The notes below the pieces were generated by a model. The model was given only the letters and a program-made list of their open reading frames with translations. It was not told where the DNA came from and searched no databases. The translations under genes were made by a program, and so were the position numbers. From Pseudomonadota bacterium (GTDB lineage Bacteria; Pseudomonadota; Alphaproteobacteria; Micropepsales; Micropepsaceae): 58,560 nt of DNA. Of this stretch, positions 46,630-57,647 are shown in pieces; the first letter of the stretch is position 1, and the number at the start of each line of letters is the position of its first letter. The stretch spans positions 1-58,560 of the forward strand of contig JACQDN010000025.1 of assembly GCA_016201105.1 (NCBI GenBank), given 5' to 3'.

Positions 46630-47244
46630 TCAGGTCGCCTTATTTGCCTGAAGAATTTCCTCCTCCACGTCGCGCAACCGGTCCTTGCCGAAGAACATCT
46701 CGTTTCCCACAAAGAAGGTCGGGCTTCCGAAGGTGCCGCGCGCCACGGCGGCTTCGGTGTTGTTCATCAGCTGTTGCTTGATTTCGTGACTCTGCGACGC
46801 GGCGAAGAGCTTGTCGGTATCGAGACCCGATTCCGTGAGAGCCGCACGAATGACGTCGGGATCGTCCATCTTCTTGGGTGCTTCCCACATGTAATGAAAC
46901 ACAGCGTCGGCATAGCGCGGCAGAACGCCTTGCGTCTTGGCAGCCACGGCCATGCGCATGATGGCGAGCGTGTTCACCGGAAAGTGCGGGTTGAACTGGA
47001 ACTGACTGATGCGATGGCGTTCGATGAAGCGGCGCATCTCCAGCTGCTCATACTGCATTTTGCCTTTGATCTCGCCGAAGGCGACCATGGGCGGGCGATT
47101 GTTGGTGAGCTTGAACACGCCGCCCAGCAATACGGGGATGTATTCGAACTTTGCGCCCGTGCGCTTCTCGATCTCCGGAATGACTTTGTGCGCCAGATAG
47201 GCGTTGGGGCTGCCGAAATCGAACAGGAATTCCACGCGCGGCAT
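46630..47244 (-). CDS. 2-hydroxychromene-2-carboxylate isomerase family (DsbA/GST-kappa fold)
   Basis: A 204-residue thioredoxin-fold protein. It starts MPRVEFLFDFGSPNAYLAHKV and contains the cis-proline segment GTFGSPTFFVGNEMFFGKDRL. The N-terminal FDFGSPNAY replaces the CxxC of DsbA and matches the GST-kappa/HCCA isomerase group, which uses glutathione. In naphthalene catabolism it isomerises hydroxychromene carboxylate, but no other naphthalene genes are here. Its ATG overlaps the SDR stop (TGATG), so the two are translationally coupled. Confidence 0.85.
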   Translation of the reverse strand: MPRVEFLFDFGSPNAYLAHKVIPEIEKRTGAKFEYIPVLLGGVFKLTNNRPPMVAFGEIKGKMQYEQLEMRRFIERHRISQFQFNPHFPVNTLAIMRMAVAAKTQGVLPRYADAVFHYMWEAPKKMDDPDVIRAALTESGLDTDKLFAASQSHEIKQQLMNNTEAAVARGTFGSPTFFVGNEMFFGKDRLRDVEEEILQANKAT

Positions 47245-47987
47245 CACCAGGGCTCCTTGTAAGGGCGAAGATCGAGTTCATGCGTCCAGCCATCGCGGGT
47301 TTGGGCGTGCAGCATCCAATACGCATTCGCCACCGACTGCGGGTTCATCAGTTGATCGGGCTGGAGACTGGCGAGCGCCTGCTCGCCGCCGCGCGCCTTG
47401 ATGCGCTCGCGCACGAAAGCGGTGTCCACGCCGGCATCGATGATGAGATGGGCGACATGGATGTTTTTCGGCCCCAGTTCCCGCGCCATGCTTTGCGCCA
47501 CCGCCCGCAGACCGAATTTTGCGCTGGCAAAGGCCGCGTAGCCGACACCGCCGCGCAGCGACGCCGTCGCACCGGTGAAGATAATTGTTCCCTTGCCGTG
47601 CGCCAGCATCAGACGCGCAGCCTCGCGGCCCGTGAGAAACCCGCCATAGCACGCCATCTCCCACACTTTGCGGAAGACGCGCTCGGTCGTTTCCAGAATG
47701 GAGAAGTTCACATTCGCGCCCGGATTGAAGATGCAGACTTCCAGCGGCGCGTGCGCGTCGGCTTCGTTCAGAAAGGCGGTGACGTCTTCTTCCTTGCGGG
47801 CATCGAGGCCACGCGCGAAACATTTCCCGCCCTCGGCTTCGATCTCGCGTTTGAGAGTTTCGAGCTTTTCGGCTGTTCGGCGACCGGCGAACACCGTGTA
47901 GCCTTCGGCGGCAAAGCGCTTGGCGATTGCGGCCCCGATAAAGTCTCCCGCGCCAATGATGGCGGCAGTCGCGTTGCGTGATGGCAT
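47244..47987 (-). CDS. SDR-like protein, catalytic Tyr replaced
   Basis: A 247-residue SDR fold with IIGAGDFIGAAIAKRFA at the nucleotide loop and FTGATASLRGG at the serine position. The classical YxxxK site aligns with FASAK (AAFASAKFGL), so the catalytic tyrosine is phenylalanine. A nearby Tyr (GYAAF) is three residues earlier. Members of this branch with FASAK are known and may not be oxidoreductases. It is coupled to the downstream isomerase gene by a TGATG overlap. Confidence 0.75.
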   Translation of the reverse strand: MPSRNATAAIIGAGDFIGAAIAKRFAAEGYTVFAGRRTAEKLETLKREIEAEGGKCFARGLDARKEEDVTAFLNEADAHAPLEVCIFNPGANVNFSILETTERVFRKVWEMACYGGFLTGREAARLMLAHGKGTIIFTGATASLRGGVGYAAFASAKFGLRAVAQSMARELGPKNIHVAHLIIDAGVDTAFVRERIKARGGEQALASLQPDQLMNPQSVANAYWMLHAQTRDGWTHELDLRPYKEPW

Positions 47988-48023
47988 GGAGATGATCCGA
48001 AGGCTGCCGAAGAACTATAGTCC

Positions 48024-48156
48024 ACCCTCCTCTTGAGGGAGGGTCGAAATTTGCGAGCGAGAGCGAACAAATTTCGGGGAGGGGTCATGCTGAAACGGCA
48101 CGGCATGACCCCTCCCCGAAGCGCTTCGCGCTTCGACCCTCCCTCAAGGGGAGGGT
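48024..48156. repeat. Inverted REP-pair repeat, copy 3 (short centre)
   Basis: The same arms as copies 1 and 2, but only about 15 bases lie between the inner ends (GGGGTCATGC and GCATGACCCC). It sits between the start of the SDR-like gene and the end of the ABC permease gene, both on the minus strand, and may fold into one very long hairpin. Confidence 0.85.
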
Positions 48157-48160
48157 CTGA

Positions 48161-48973
48161 CTACTCGCGCAAGCCATAGCCGATCGAGAACAGCCGCCAG
48201 ACGAACAGGCTCATGATCACGACCAGCGACAGCGTCACCGCGATACCAAGGCCTTCGGGCGCTTCCTGGAACCCGATCATGGAATGGCGAAGTCCGTTGA
48301 TGAAATAGAAGAACGGATTGGCGTAAGCGATCCAGCTGAGCCAGCCAGGCAGCATCTTCACCGTGTTGAACACTCCACCCACGAAGGAAAGCGGCGCGAT
48401 AAAAAAGACGTTGAGCATGGTGAGCTGCTCGAAATTATTGGCCCACAGCCCGATGATGATGCCGAGCAGGCCGAAGATGATGGAGACGCTGACAATCCAG
48501 AACAGGAACTCGACAATGCTGGTGACATTGGTGGCGCCGAACGCGGTGCCGATCAGCAAAATGCCGATGGCCGTCACCACCGAGCGCACGATCGTCATGG
48601 CGAGCGAACCCACAATCATCTCGACGTAAGAGAGCGGCGAGACCAGCGTTTCCTCGATGTAACGCAGGAAGCGCTGAAAATAGATTTGCGACGTCGATTG
48701 CAGGAACGCGGCATTGACGACGTTGAGCATCAACACGCCCGGCAGCACGAATTCGATGTAGCGATGCCCGCCGATGGTGGCGATGCGCCCGCCGACGACG
48801 TAACCGAACACGAAAATGAACATCAGCGCCGAAAGCCAAGGCGCGATGAAGGCCTGGATCGGCACACGCATCACACGCGACCATTCGCGGCGGATGATCG
48901 TCCAAAGGCCGACCCAGTTGATACCCATGACTGGCTGACGGGCCGTTTGAGAAATTGCGGCGGGAGCGTTCAT
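48161..48973 (-). CDS. ABC-2 type transporter permease
   Basis: A 270-residue membrane protein with about six hydrophobic segments and the ABC-2 signature region GIIIGLWANNFEQLTMLNVFFIAPLSFVGGVF near residue 185. It is YadH-like, an exporter permease whose substrate is unknown. The ATG overlaps the ATPase stop (ATGA), so the two are coupled; the frame runs on to 49759 only by chance. Confidence 0.88.
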   Translation of the reverse strand: MNAPAAISQTARQPVMGINWVGLWTIIRREWSRVMRVPIQAFIAPWLSALMFIFVFGYVVGGRIATIGGHRYIEFVLPGVLMLNVVNAAFLQSTSQIYFQRFLRYIEETLVSPLSYVEMIVGSLAMTIVRSVVTAIGILLIGTAFGATNVTSIVEFLFWIVSVSIIFGLLGIIIGLWANNFEQLTMLNVFFIAPLSFVGGVFNTVKMLPGWLSWIAYANPFFYFINGLRHSMIGFQEAPEGLGIAVTLSLVVIMSLFVWRLFSIGYGLRE

Positions 48974-49722
48974 GCCGCGGCTCCTTCGATGTGGTCGGGC
49001 TCGGCACCGGTCGCCGTGAGATAACAAGCTTCGAGGCCGCCGACCGTCGAAAGGAAATCCGCCTTCGGCCCCAGCTTCACGATCTTTCCACCGGCGATGA
49101 TGCCGATGGTGCGGCAGAGCCGTTCGACCTCTTCCAGATAGTGCGAGGTCAGAAGGATGGTCTTTCCTTCGCGGTTCAATTCCTGAAGATAACGCCAGAG
49201 ATCGCGTCGCAGTTCGACGTCCACGCCGGCGGTAGGCTCGTCGAGGATGAGCAGCTCCGGATCGTGCACCAGCGCGCGGGCCAGAATGACCCGCCGCTTC
49301 AAGCCGCCCGAGAGTTCGCGGAATTGCTTTTTGGCGTGCGGGCGAAGCCCGAAGCGATCGATCAGCATTTCGGTGCGCGCCTTGCGCTCTGCCTTGTGCA
49401 ATCCGAAGTATCCCGCCATCCATTCCACGATCTGCGTGACGGTTGCGAAGGTGTCGACATTGTATTCTTGGGGGCTCAGCCCCACTCGGCGGCGCGCTTC
49501 GCGATAGTCCTTGACCGCATCGATGCCGAAGATATCGATTGTGCCAGAGGTCGGCTTGGCGATGCCGGTCATGCAGTGGATTGTGGTGGATTTGCCCGCG
49601 CCATTGGGACCGAGAAATCCGAAGAAGTCGCCCTTTTCGATGGTCAGCGAAAGATCGCTCACCGCCACAGTGCCGGTGCGGTAGGTCTTGTTCAGATGAG
49701 AAATGCGAACGGCGGCGGTCAT
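48970..49722 (-). CDS. ABC transporter ATP-binding protein
   Basis: A 250-residue ATPase with Walker A GPNGAGKSTT (near 40), the ABC signature LSGGLKRRV (near 140), Walker B LLILDEPTAGVD and the H-loop TSHYLEE. YadG-like, paired with the downstream permease. The A-loop FKTYRTGTV is typical of drug or lipid export. Confidence 0.93.
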   Translation of the reverse strand: MTAAVRISHLNKTYRTGTVAVSDLSLTIEKGDFFGFLGPNGAGKSTTIHCMTGIAKPTSGTIDIFGIDAVKDYREARRRVGLSPQEYNVDTFATVTQIVEWMAGYFGLHKAERKARTEMLIDRFGLRPHAKKQFRELSGGLKRRVILARALVHDPELLILDEPTAGVDVELRRDLWRYLQELNREGKTILLTSHYLEEVERLCRTIGIIAGGKIVKLGPKADFLSTVGGLEACYLTATGAEPDHIEGAAA

Positions 49723-49789
49723 GGTCGGTCTTTGGGGCGAATCCGGAAGGCGGGCGCACTATACAGACCGAAGGCCTTCGGAAAAGGCG

Positions 49790-50353
49790 CTAGCGCTCCT
49801 GCAGCTTGCGCACAATTGGCGCGCCCCAGGTGTGCTGTGGCGGCACTTCTTCAGCGCCACCGGGACGCATCGGGCGCACCGGATAGCCGCCCAGGCTCGT
49901 CAGCCGGTCATAAATGACGATGGCGCCCGCCATGCCGACATTGATGGAGAAGCGCGTGGGGATCTTCACCACGAATTCGCAGCGCGAAAGCGTTTGGGGC
50001 GACAGCGACATCCGCTCTGCGCCGAAGACATAGGCTGCCCGCGTGGGATGCTTGAAACGCGGCAGCTCGATCGCCTCGTCGGTGATCTCCACGCCGACCA
50101 GCCGGCAGCCCTTGGGCAGGCGGAAATCGGCGATCGAGTCGAACTGGTAGTAGGGAATGCTGCGATCGGCGCGGGAGGTATCGGATTCCGCGTCCGAAAG
50201 CTTCACCTGCGCGTTGATGGAGAAGAAGAAACTTGCATCGAAGGCATGGGCGATGCGCATGAGATTGCCGAGGTTCATCGGTTTGGAGACCCCGTCCACT
50301 CCCACTGCAAAATAACCGCGCACCGCCCCTCCACCTTTGCTAAGAAGCGTCAT
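49790..50353 (-). CDS. SpoU/TrmH family RNA 2'-O-methyltransferase
   Basis: A 187-residue SPOUT protein with the C-terminal knot motifs GAERMSLSP (near 110) and INVGMAGAIVIYDR (near 140). It methylates ribose 2'-OH in tRNA or rRNA; the exact site is unknown. The N-terminal VRGYFAVGVDGVSKPMNLGNLMRIA resembles TrmL-type proteins. It ends close to the divergent asparaginase gene. Confidence 0.85.
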   Translation of the reverse strand: MTLLSKGGGAVRGYFAVGVDGVSKPMNLGNLMRIAHAFDASFFFSINAQVKLSDAESDTSRADRSIPYYQFDSIADFRLPKGCRLVGVEITDEAIELPRFKHPTRAAYVFGAERMSLSPQTLSRCEFVVKIPTRFSINVGMAGAIVIYDRLTSLGGYPVRPMRPGGAEEVPPQHTWGAPIVRKLQER

Positions 50354-50370
50354 AACGCCTGGAGCACCGC

Positions 50371-51384
50371 TTGGCCAATCCTGTTCTTGTCGAAGTGACG
50401 CGCGGTGAACGGGTGGAGAGCGTCCACCGCGGCGCCATCGCCATCGCGCGCGCCGACGGCAGACTTGCGTTTGCGCTGGGCGATGTCGAAACGCCCGTCT
50501 ATTCGCGCTCTTCGCTCAAGCCCATTCAAGCCCTGCCTTTGGTGGAATCCGGCGCGGCCGACGCGTTCGGTCTAAGCGATGAAGAGATCGCTCTCGCCTG
50601 CGCCTCGCATTCCGGCGAGCCGATGCACACCACGCGCGTGGCCGCGTGGCTCTCTCGGATCGGCTGCGGCGAAAACGATCTGGCGTGCGGCGCTCATCCC
50701 GCGCGCTACGAACCGGTGTGGGAAGAAATGGTGAAACGCGGCGAGAAGCCCACCCGCATCCACAACAACTGTTCGGGCAAGCACACCGGTTTTCTCACCG
50801 TGGCGCGTCACTGGGATGTTTCCACGCAAGGCTATGAACACCACGATCATCCCGTGCAGAAAGCGGTGGAGAAGACGTTGCTCGAGCTTTCGGGATTGAA
50901 CGGCGCCTTGCCCTGGGGCGTTGATGGATGCGCCGCGCCCAACTTCGCGCTGCCGCTTTCCGGTTTTGCGCGCGCGCTTGCGAAGATTGCCAGTCCTTCG
51001 GGACTCTCCGATGTTCGCGCCAAAGCCTGCCGGCGCATCGTGCAGGCGATGATGGATCATCCCGAACTGGTGTCGGGAACGGGGCGGGTCTGCGCCACCT
51101 TCATGCAAGCTGCGAACAAGCGCGCCGCGGTAAAGACGGGCGCGGAAGGTTTCTTTGCCGGCATCGTTCCCGAAATGGGTTTGGGGATCGCGCTCAAGAT
51201 CGACGACGGCGCGGGCCGCGGCGCGGAGACCGCGATGGCGGCGATCCTCGCAAAGTTGAAACTGGTTGACGCGAACGGACCGGCGGGAGAAATCCTGCGC
51301 GCGCCCGTCACCAACACGCGCGGAAAAACCGTCGGCGAGCGACGGCCTGCGCCAGCGCTCGCCGAAGCGATGATCTCGATCTAG
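50371..51384 (+). CDS. L-asparaginase (rhizobial AnsA / PF06089 type)
   Basis: A 337-residue enzyme of the asparaginase II family found in rhizobia and relatives. HNNCSGKHTGFL, SSLKPIQALPLVESGAADAFGL and CASHSGEPMH, with the GVDGCAAPNF segment, are family features. It converts asparagine to aspartate and ammonia. The start is a TTG with GGAG 6-7 bases upstream; there is no ATG in frame before the conserved core. It is divergent from the SPOUT gene and overlaps the next convergent stop by CTAG. Confidence 0.85.
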   Translation: MANPVLVEVTRGERVESVHRGAIAIARADGRLAFALGDVETPVYSRSSLKPIQALPLVESGAADAFGLSDEEIALACASHSGEPMHTTRVAAWLSRIGCGENDLACGAHPARYEPVWEEMVKRGEKPTRIHNNCSGKHTGFLTVARHWDVSTQGYEHHDHPVQKAVEKTLLELSGLNGALPWGVDGCAAPNFALPLSGFARALAKIASPSGLSDVRAKACRRIVQAMMDHPELVSGTGRVCATFMQAANKRAAVKTGAEGFFAGIVPEMGLGIALKIDDGAGRGAETAMAAILAKLKLVDANGPAGEILRAPVTNTRGKTVGERRPAPALAEAMISI

Positions 51385-51803
51385 TAGGACGATCCGTGTT
51401 CGCGTTCGGCCTTCTTCGCCGCCGCGGCGTCCTTGTCGGCCTTTTCCATATCCGGGGTGTAGTAGCTCACGCTTCTGACCGGACAGTTCAGCCGACCCAT
51501 TCCGAATTGGCGTGTGACGATGTCGTCGCCGGGCGATAGGCAACTCAGCCGCGTCGAACCGGGCGAACGGATGGCCAGCGTTTCGCGGAAATTGAGATCG
51601 GGGCAGTAGCCCAACAGGCCGACCAGGAATTTGCGATGCCAGTCATCTTCGATGATCAGACTTTTCCGGTCGCGGGCCTTCCAATTGTAGACTTCGCCCA
51701 CGCGCAGGCAGGGCTTGCCCGAATAGTCGGGACCGGCCGCGAACGCCGGGCCGGCACACAACAATGCCACTGCTCCAGCAAGCAGCAGATATTTCGTCCT
51801 CAT
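51381..51803 (-). CDS. Secreted protein of the DUF6491 type
   Basis: A 140-residue protein with a signal peptide (RTKYLLLAGAVALLCAGPAFA, cut near residue 22). The mature domain has PCLRVGEVYNWKARDRKSLIIEDDWHR and four further cysteines, and ends in a lysine- and alanine-rich helix. It matches a widespread alphaproteobacterial domain family of unknown role (DUF6491 by my recollection). Its stop overlaps the asparaginase stop. Confidence 0.65.
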   Translation of the reverse strand: MRTKYLLLAGAVALLCAGPAFAAGPDYSGKPCLRVGEVYNWKARDRKSLIIEDDWHRKFLVGLLGYCPDLNFRETLAIRSPGSTRLSCLSPGDDIVTRQFGMGRLNCPVRSVSYYTPDMEKADKDAAAAKKAEREHGSSY

Positions 51804-51961
51804 GGCTCCTGATTCCTTTGGAATAGGTGCCCCACCAACGCCAGTATAACCGCTTGGGGCAGTTCCGGTTCACTGAATTTGTCGCAATGCGTCGCTGCTT
51901 GGCGGAATGGCTCGGGTTTCCTAAGGTCCGGCGAACACATATTCGCGATCAGGAGTCCCTC

Positions 51962-52963
51962 ATGAAAGCCATGCTCTGTACCCACTACGGCCTACCCGAA
52001 GAAATGAAGCTGGGCGAATTGCCCGACCCCAAGCCCGGCAAGGGTCAGGTGCTGGTGCAGGTGAAGGCCTGCGGCGTGAACTTTCCCGACGTGCTGATGA
52101 TCCAGGACAAGTACCAGTTCAAACCGGCCCTTCCCTTCGCGCCCGGTGGCGAGATCGCCGGCCTGGTGAAAGAAGTCGGCGAAGGCGTGACGAACGTGAA
52201 ACCGGGCGACCGGGTGTGTGTCTCCGTCGGCAACAGCGGCATGGCCGAACTGGCGCTCGCCGACGCCAGGCGCGTGATCAAGATTCCCGACAGCCTTTCG
52301 TTCGACGTGGCCTCGTCATTCATCGTCACCTACGGCACATCGTGGCACGCGCTGAAGGACCGCGCGAAATTGAAAGCGGGCGAGCACCTCGTCGTGCTCG
52401 GCGCGGCAGGCGGTGTCGGTCTTTCTGCTGTCGAAATCGGCGCGGCGATGGGCGCGAAAGTGGTCGCGGGCGCATCCACGCAAGAGAAAGTCGATCTGGC
52501 CAAGAAGCACGGCGCGGTGGGCGGCTTCGTCTATCCCGGCCTGCCGCTCAGCCGCGATCAGCAGAAAGCCATGAGCGACAAGATCAAGGAGCTGACCGGC
52601 GGACAAGGCGCCGACGTGCTCTACGATCCGGTTGGCGACGACTATGCTGAGCCGGCTCTGCGCGCGATGAACTGGGAAGGGCGTTATCTGGTGATCGGCT
52701 TCGCCGCCGGCCAGATTCCAAAGATCCCGCTGAATCTCACGCTGCTCAAAGGCTGCGACGTGCTGGGCGTGTTCTGGGGCGCGAGCACCATGCGCGATCC
52801 CAAGCACGCGCAGGAAAGCCTGCTTGAACTGACGCGCTGGATCGCCGAAGGCAAACTGCATCCGCACGTCTCGGCGCGCTTTCCCCTGGCGCGCGGCAAC
52901 GAAGCCATCCGCATGCTGATGGACCGCAAGGCCATGGGCAAAGTGGTGGTGACGGTGGATTGA
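51962..52963 (+). CDS. NADPH:quinone oxidoreductase family (zinc-free MDR)
   Basis: A 333-residue medium-chain reductase. The N-terminal GroES-like domain has VKACGVNFPDVLMIQDKYQF, and the Rossmann part has LVVLGAAGGVGLSAVEIG. The zinc-binding residues of alcohol dehydrogenases are absent, so it fits the quinone reductase/crotonyl-CoA reductase-like group. GGAG lies upstream of the ATG at 51962. The substrate is unknown. Confidence 0.87.
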   Translation: MKAMLCTHYGLPEEMKLGELPDPKPGKGQVLVQVKACGVNFPDVLMIQDKYQFKPALPFAPGGEIAGLVKEVGEGVTNVKPGDRVCVSVGNSGMAELALADARRVIKIPDSLSFDVASSFIVTYGTSWHALKDRAKLKAGEHLVVLGAAGGVGLSAVEIGAAMGAKVVAGASTQEKVDLAKKHGAVGGFVYPGLPLSRDQQKAMSDKIKELTGGQGADVLYDPVGDDYAEPALRAMNWEGRYLVIGFAAGQIPKIPLNLTLLKGCDVLGVFWGASTMRDPKHAQESLLELTRWIAEGKLHPHVSARFPLARGNEAIRMLMDRKAMGKVVVTVD

Positions 52964-52994
52964 ACACATCAAGCAACTGCTTTGGGGAATATCG

Positions 52995-53798
52995 ATGCAT
53001 AAGATAATTGCCGCTTGTTTTTCATTCTGCATTGCGGCCGGATTTCATAGCGGCGCAAGAGCAGGAGAAGACGAGAACAAGCTCGCGAATATTCACACTA
53101 TCGGCGTGATTTCATCGATCGGCCATACCGCGTATCTCACTCAGGTCGCCACTCTGGTGTTCGGTAATACTGAGGACAAACTCACGGTGGACGATTGGGG
53201 ATTGGACAATCAGGTCGTCGACAGCGTTTCCAAACTGCTTTCATCAAAGTTCACGGTAGTTCCCGTCACGGCCGACAAAGACGCCTTTTCCAGCCGAAAT
53301 CGTGGAATTTTAAGAACCGACCCGCCAGATGCATACCTCGTCGTTTATCCCGCTACGGTTCAAGATCCTCTCTTCAGCACGACCCAAAACATTACGGGGC
53401 TCTCATTGTACTATCGTACATTCCTCGGCTTGGATCGATATTATGCTCTAGCCATGTATGAAGTAGCACTCGTCGATGCACGTACGCACAAGATTATGGA
53501 TACACACGCCGGACGAACGGATAAATTCAGTCTAATCAGCTATCACTATCCGACCGCCGAATGCGACAGTTCCACATGGTCCGAAACTGCCGCGGGCCTG
53601 ACCGATGCCCAAAAGTCGGCGTTGCAACAAACGTTCTCTTCGCTAATCCAGGGCAGCCTCCCGTACACACTTTCCGCCTTCGGCCTTATCGGCAGCGAAC
53701 AAGTCGTGCGTTCGAGCATGCAGTGTGTTTCACCGGTACTGCAAAGCCAACCTCTTCCGACCCCTCAGCCGATTGTACCTCCCACGACTGCGCAATGA
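52995..53798 (+). CDS. Secreted protein of unknown function
   Basis: A 267-residue protein with a cleavable signal peptide (IIAACFSFCIAAGFHSGARAGE, cut after RAG near residue 24). I recognise no family. The mature part has ITGLSLYYRTFLGLDRYYALAMYEVALVDARTHKIM near the middle, a single late cysteine pair and a proline- and glutamine-rich tail. Base composition is lower in GC than the flanking genes. Start ATG has GGGGA upstream. It may be laterally acquired. Confidence 0.65.
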   Translation: MHKIIAACFSFCIAAGFHSGARAGEDENKLANIHTIGVISSIGHTAYLTQVATLVFGNTEDKLTVDDWGLDNQVVDSVSKLLSSKFTVVPVTADKDAFSSRNRGILRTDPPDAYLVVYPATVQDPLFSTTQNITGLSLYYRTFLGLDRYYALAMYEVALVDARTHKIMDTHAGRTDKFSLISYHYPTAECDSSTWSETAAGLTDAQKSALQQTFSSLIQGSLPYTLSAFGLIGSEQVVRSSMQCVSPVLQSQPLPTPQPIVPPTTAQ

Positions 53799-53866
53799 TG
53801 CTCCAAGACCTTTTGTAAGTGCGTAAACGATCCCTACATTAGGCCTGTACGAGGCTGGAGACAGAT

Positions 53867-56036
<2,170 letters not shown>

Positions 56037-56107
56037 GGCGCCGATATTGAACCGAGCGCCCTCCAAGTCAAGACAAGGCGCTATGCCGCGCTCTATGCTG
56101 CTTTGGC

Positions 56108-56560
56108 ATGAGTTCCAATCTTACAATCCGCCCAGCGACAGCGAACGATGCAATCCAGACGGCGGAGGTCTTCCTTGCCGCCCGCGCGCGCATGACCTAC
56201 CTGCCCAATCTCCATACCGAGGACGACACACGCGCTTTCATCGGCGGGCTCGCCGCTCAGATGGAAGTTTGGGTCGCGGAGATTGACGCGCGCGTCACTG
56301 GTTTTGCCGCCGTCCGAGACGGCTGGCTGGATCATTTGTATGTTCACCCCAGTTTTCAGAACCGAGAAATCGGAACGGCGCTGCTCGCGAAGGTGAAGAC
56401 GCGCAGACCGGAGGGATTTCAATTCTGGGCCTTTCAGGCCAATGACGGCGCGCGCCGTTTCTATGAGCGGCAGGGTTGCACCGCTGTGGAATTTACCGAC
56501 GGCCAAGGCAACGAAGAGAAGGTGCCGGATGTCAGATATGTTTGGCGGCGAAAGACCTAG
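56108..56560 (+). CDS. GNAT family N-acetyltransferase
   Basis: A 150-residue acetyltransferase with the acetyl-CoA loop LYVHPSFQNREIGTALL near residue 77 (QNREIG replaces the usual RxxGxG/A) and the YERQGC segment near 115. The substrate cannot be predicted. Divergent from thiC. A fragment of a duplicated creatininase gene begins within the stop codon. Confidence 0.8.
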   Translation: MSSNLTIRPATANDAIQTAEVFLAARARMTYLPNLHTEDDTRAFIGGLAAQMEVWVAEIDARVTGFAAVRDGWLDHLYVHPSFQNREIGTALLAKVKTRRPEGFQFWAFQANDGARRFYERQGCTAVEFTDGQGNEEKVPDVRYVWRRKT

Positions 56561-56640
56561 GACGCCGCGAATTGGCGGAAATCGCAGATCACCGACTTCG
56601 CCGCAGCGGCCGCGATCGTCCCGCCAGCTTCGATATAGTC
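56557..56640 (-). pseudogene. 3' fragment of a creatininase-like gene
   Basis: Read on the minus strand the last residues IAAAAAKSVICDFRQFAAS match the end of the creatininase gene at 57648 (IVAAAVKSVISDFRQFAAS). About 85 bases are alike, then the match fades. The stretch lies on the far side of the DUF2189 gene, in the same orientation as the intact gene, so it looks like the remains of a duplication rather than a gene. Confidence 0.7.
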
Positions 56641-56771
56641 CCTGACAGCATCGTTCGAAGGGCGTATTATTTCCTCTGAGTTGCGGAACTTCCGTGACCG
56701 TCGGCAAGAAAAGGCCGCCCGCCATCGGCGATTCCGCACCCTCGAGCGTTTTCAGTTCGGGAGGCCCGACC

Positions 56772-57635
56772 ATGGCGACGATAAGAAACCCGATCGAATA
56801 TACCGGCGGTCAGCTCGTGCGCGCCGCACACGGCATAGCATCCGCTGTCCGCTCTCTTCATCACATAGAGGAAACGATCCATTCGCCCGCGCCGGCCGTG
56901 AGACGGATTCAAATAGCCGATCTCCGCGACATCCTGGAGAAGGGCACGGAGGATTTCGCCGCCTACCGAAGCGACGTCGTGTTTCTCGGCACGATATATG
57001 CCGTCGTCGGCCTCGTTCTCGCCCGCGCAGCGTTCGGCCTCGACATGCTGCCGCTGATTTTCCCGCTGGCGTCGGGCTTTGCCCTTATCGGACCGTTTGC
57101 GGCGGTCGCGCTTTACGAAATGAGCCGCCGCCGCGAACAGGGGATGCAGGTGAGCTGGGCCGCCGGGCTCAACGTCATCCACGCTCCGGCGTTCGGCGCC
57201 ATCGTCGTGCTTGGACTGGCGTTGTTCGGAGTCCTGCTGGTATGGCTTTTTGTGGCTTGGGAAATCTATGCGAACACGCTGGGTCCGGCGCAGCCCGTAT
57301 CCGCATCGGCGTTCCTGCACGACACGTTCACCACGTCGGCGGGATGGGAGATGATCGTCGTCGGCTGCAGCACGGGGTTTGTTTTTGCTCTGCTCGCTAT
57401 GTCCATCAGCCTTGTCTCGTTTCCACTACTGCTGGACCGGGACGTCGGGCTCGACACGGCGATCAGGACATCGGTTCGCGCGGTGCGCGCCAACCCCGTG
57501 CCGGTTGCCGTGTGGGGATTGATTGTCGCCGGCGCACTGGTTGTGGGGTCGATCCCGGTTTTCGTAGGGCTTATCGTGGTGCTGCCGGTGCTCGGCCACT
57601 CCACCTGGCATCTCTACCGCAAGCTGGTGGTATAG
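56772..57635 (+). CDS. DUF2189 family membrane protein
   Basis: A 287-residue protein with a short soluble start and about six hydrophobic helices (VVFLGTIYAVVGLVLARAA, then pairs near 95-125, 150-175, 215-240 and 260-280). It fits DUF2189, predicted inner-membrane proteins often found near oxidases in Alphaproteobacteria, function unknown. The ATG at 56772 has GGAGG at 7 bases, so the longer frame from 56694 is not used. Confidence 0.75.
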   Translation: MATIRNPIEYTGGQLVRAAHGIASAVRSLHHIEETIHSPAPAVRRIQIADLRDILEKGTEDFAAYRSDVVFLGTIYAVVGLVLARAAFGLDMLPLIFPLASGFALIGPFAAVALYEMSRRREQGMQVSWAAGLNVIHAPAFGAIVVLGLALFGVLLVWLFVAWEIYANTLGPAQPVSASAFLHDTFTTSAGWEMIVVGCSTGFVFALLAMSISLVSFPLLLDRDVGLDTAIRTSVRAVRANPVPVAVWGLIVAGALVVGSIPVFVGLIVVLPVLGHSTWHLYRKLVV

Positions 57636-57647
57636 ACCGAACCAAGC

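Noticed and set aside
48435..49759. Fusion of the ABC permease with an upstream protein in the long minus-strand frame
   Set aside because: The first part of that frame is out of phase with the true ATPase, and the permease ATG overlaps the ATPase stop.
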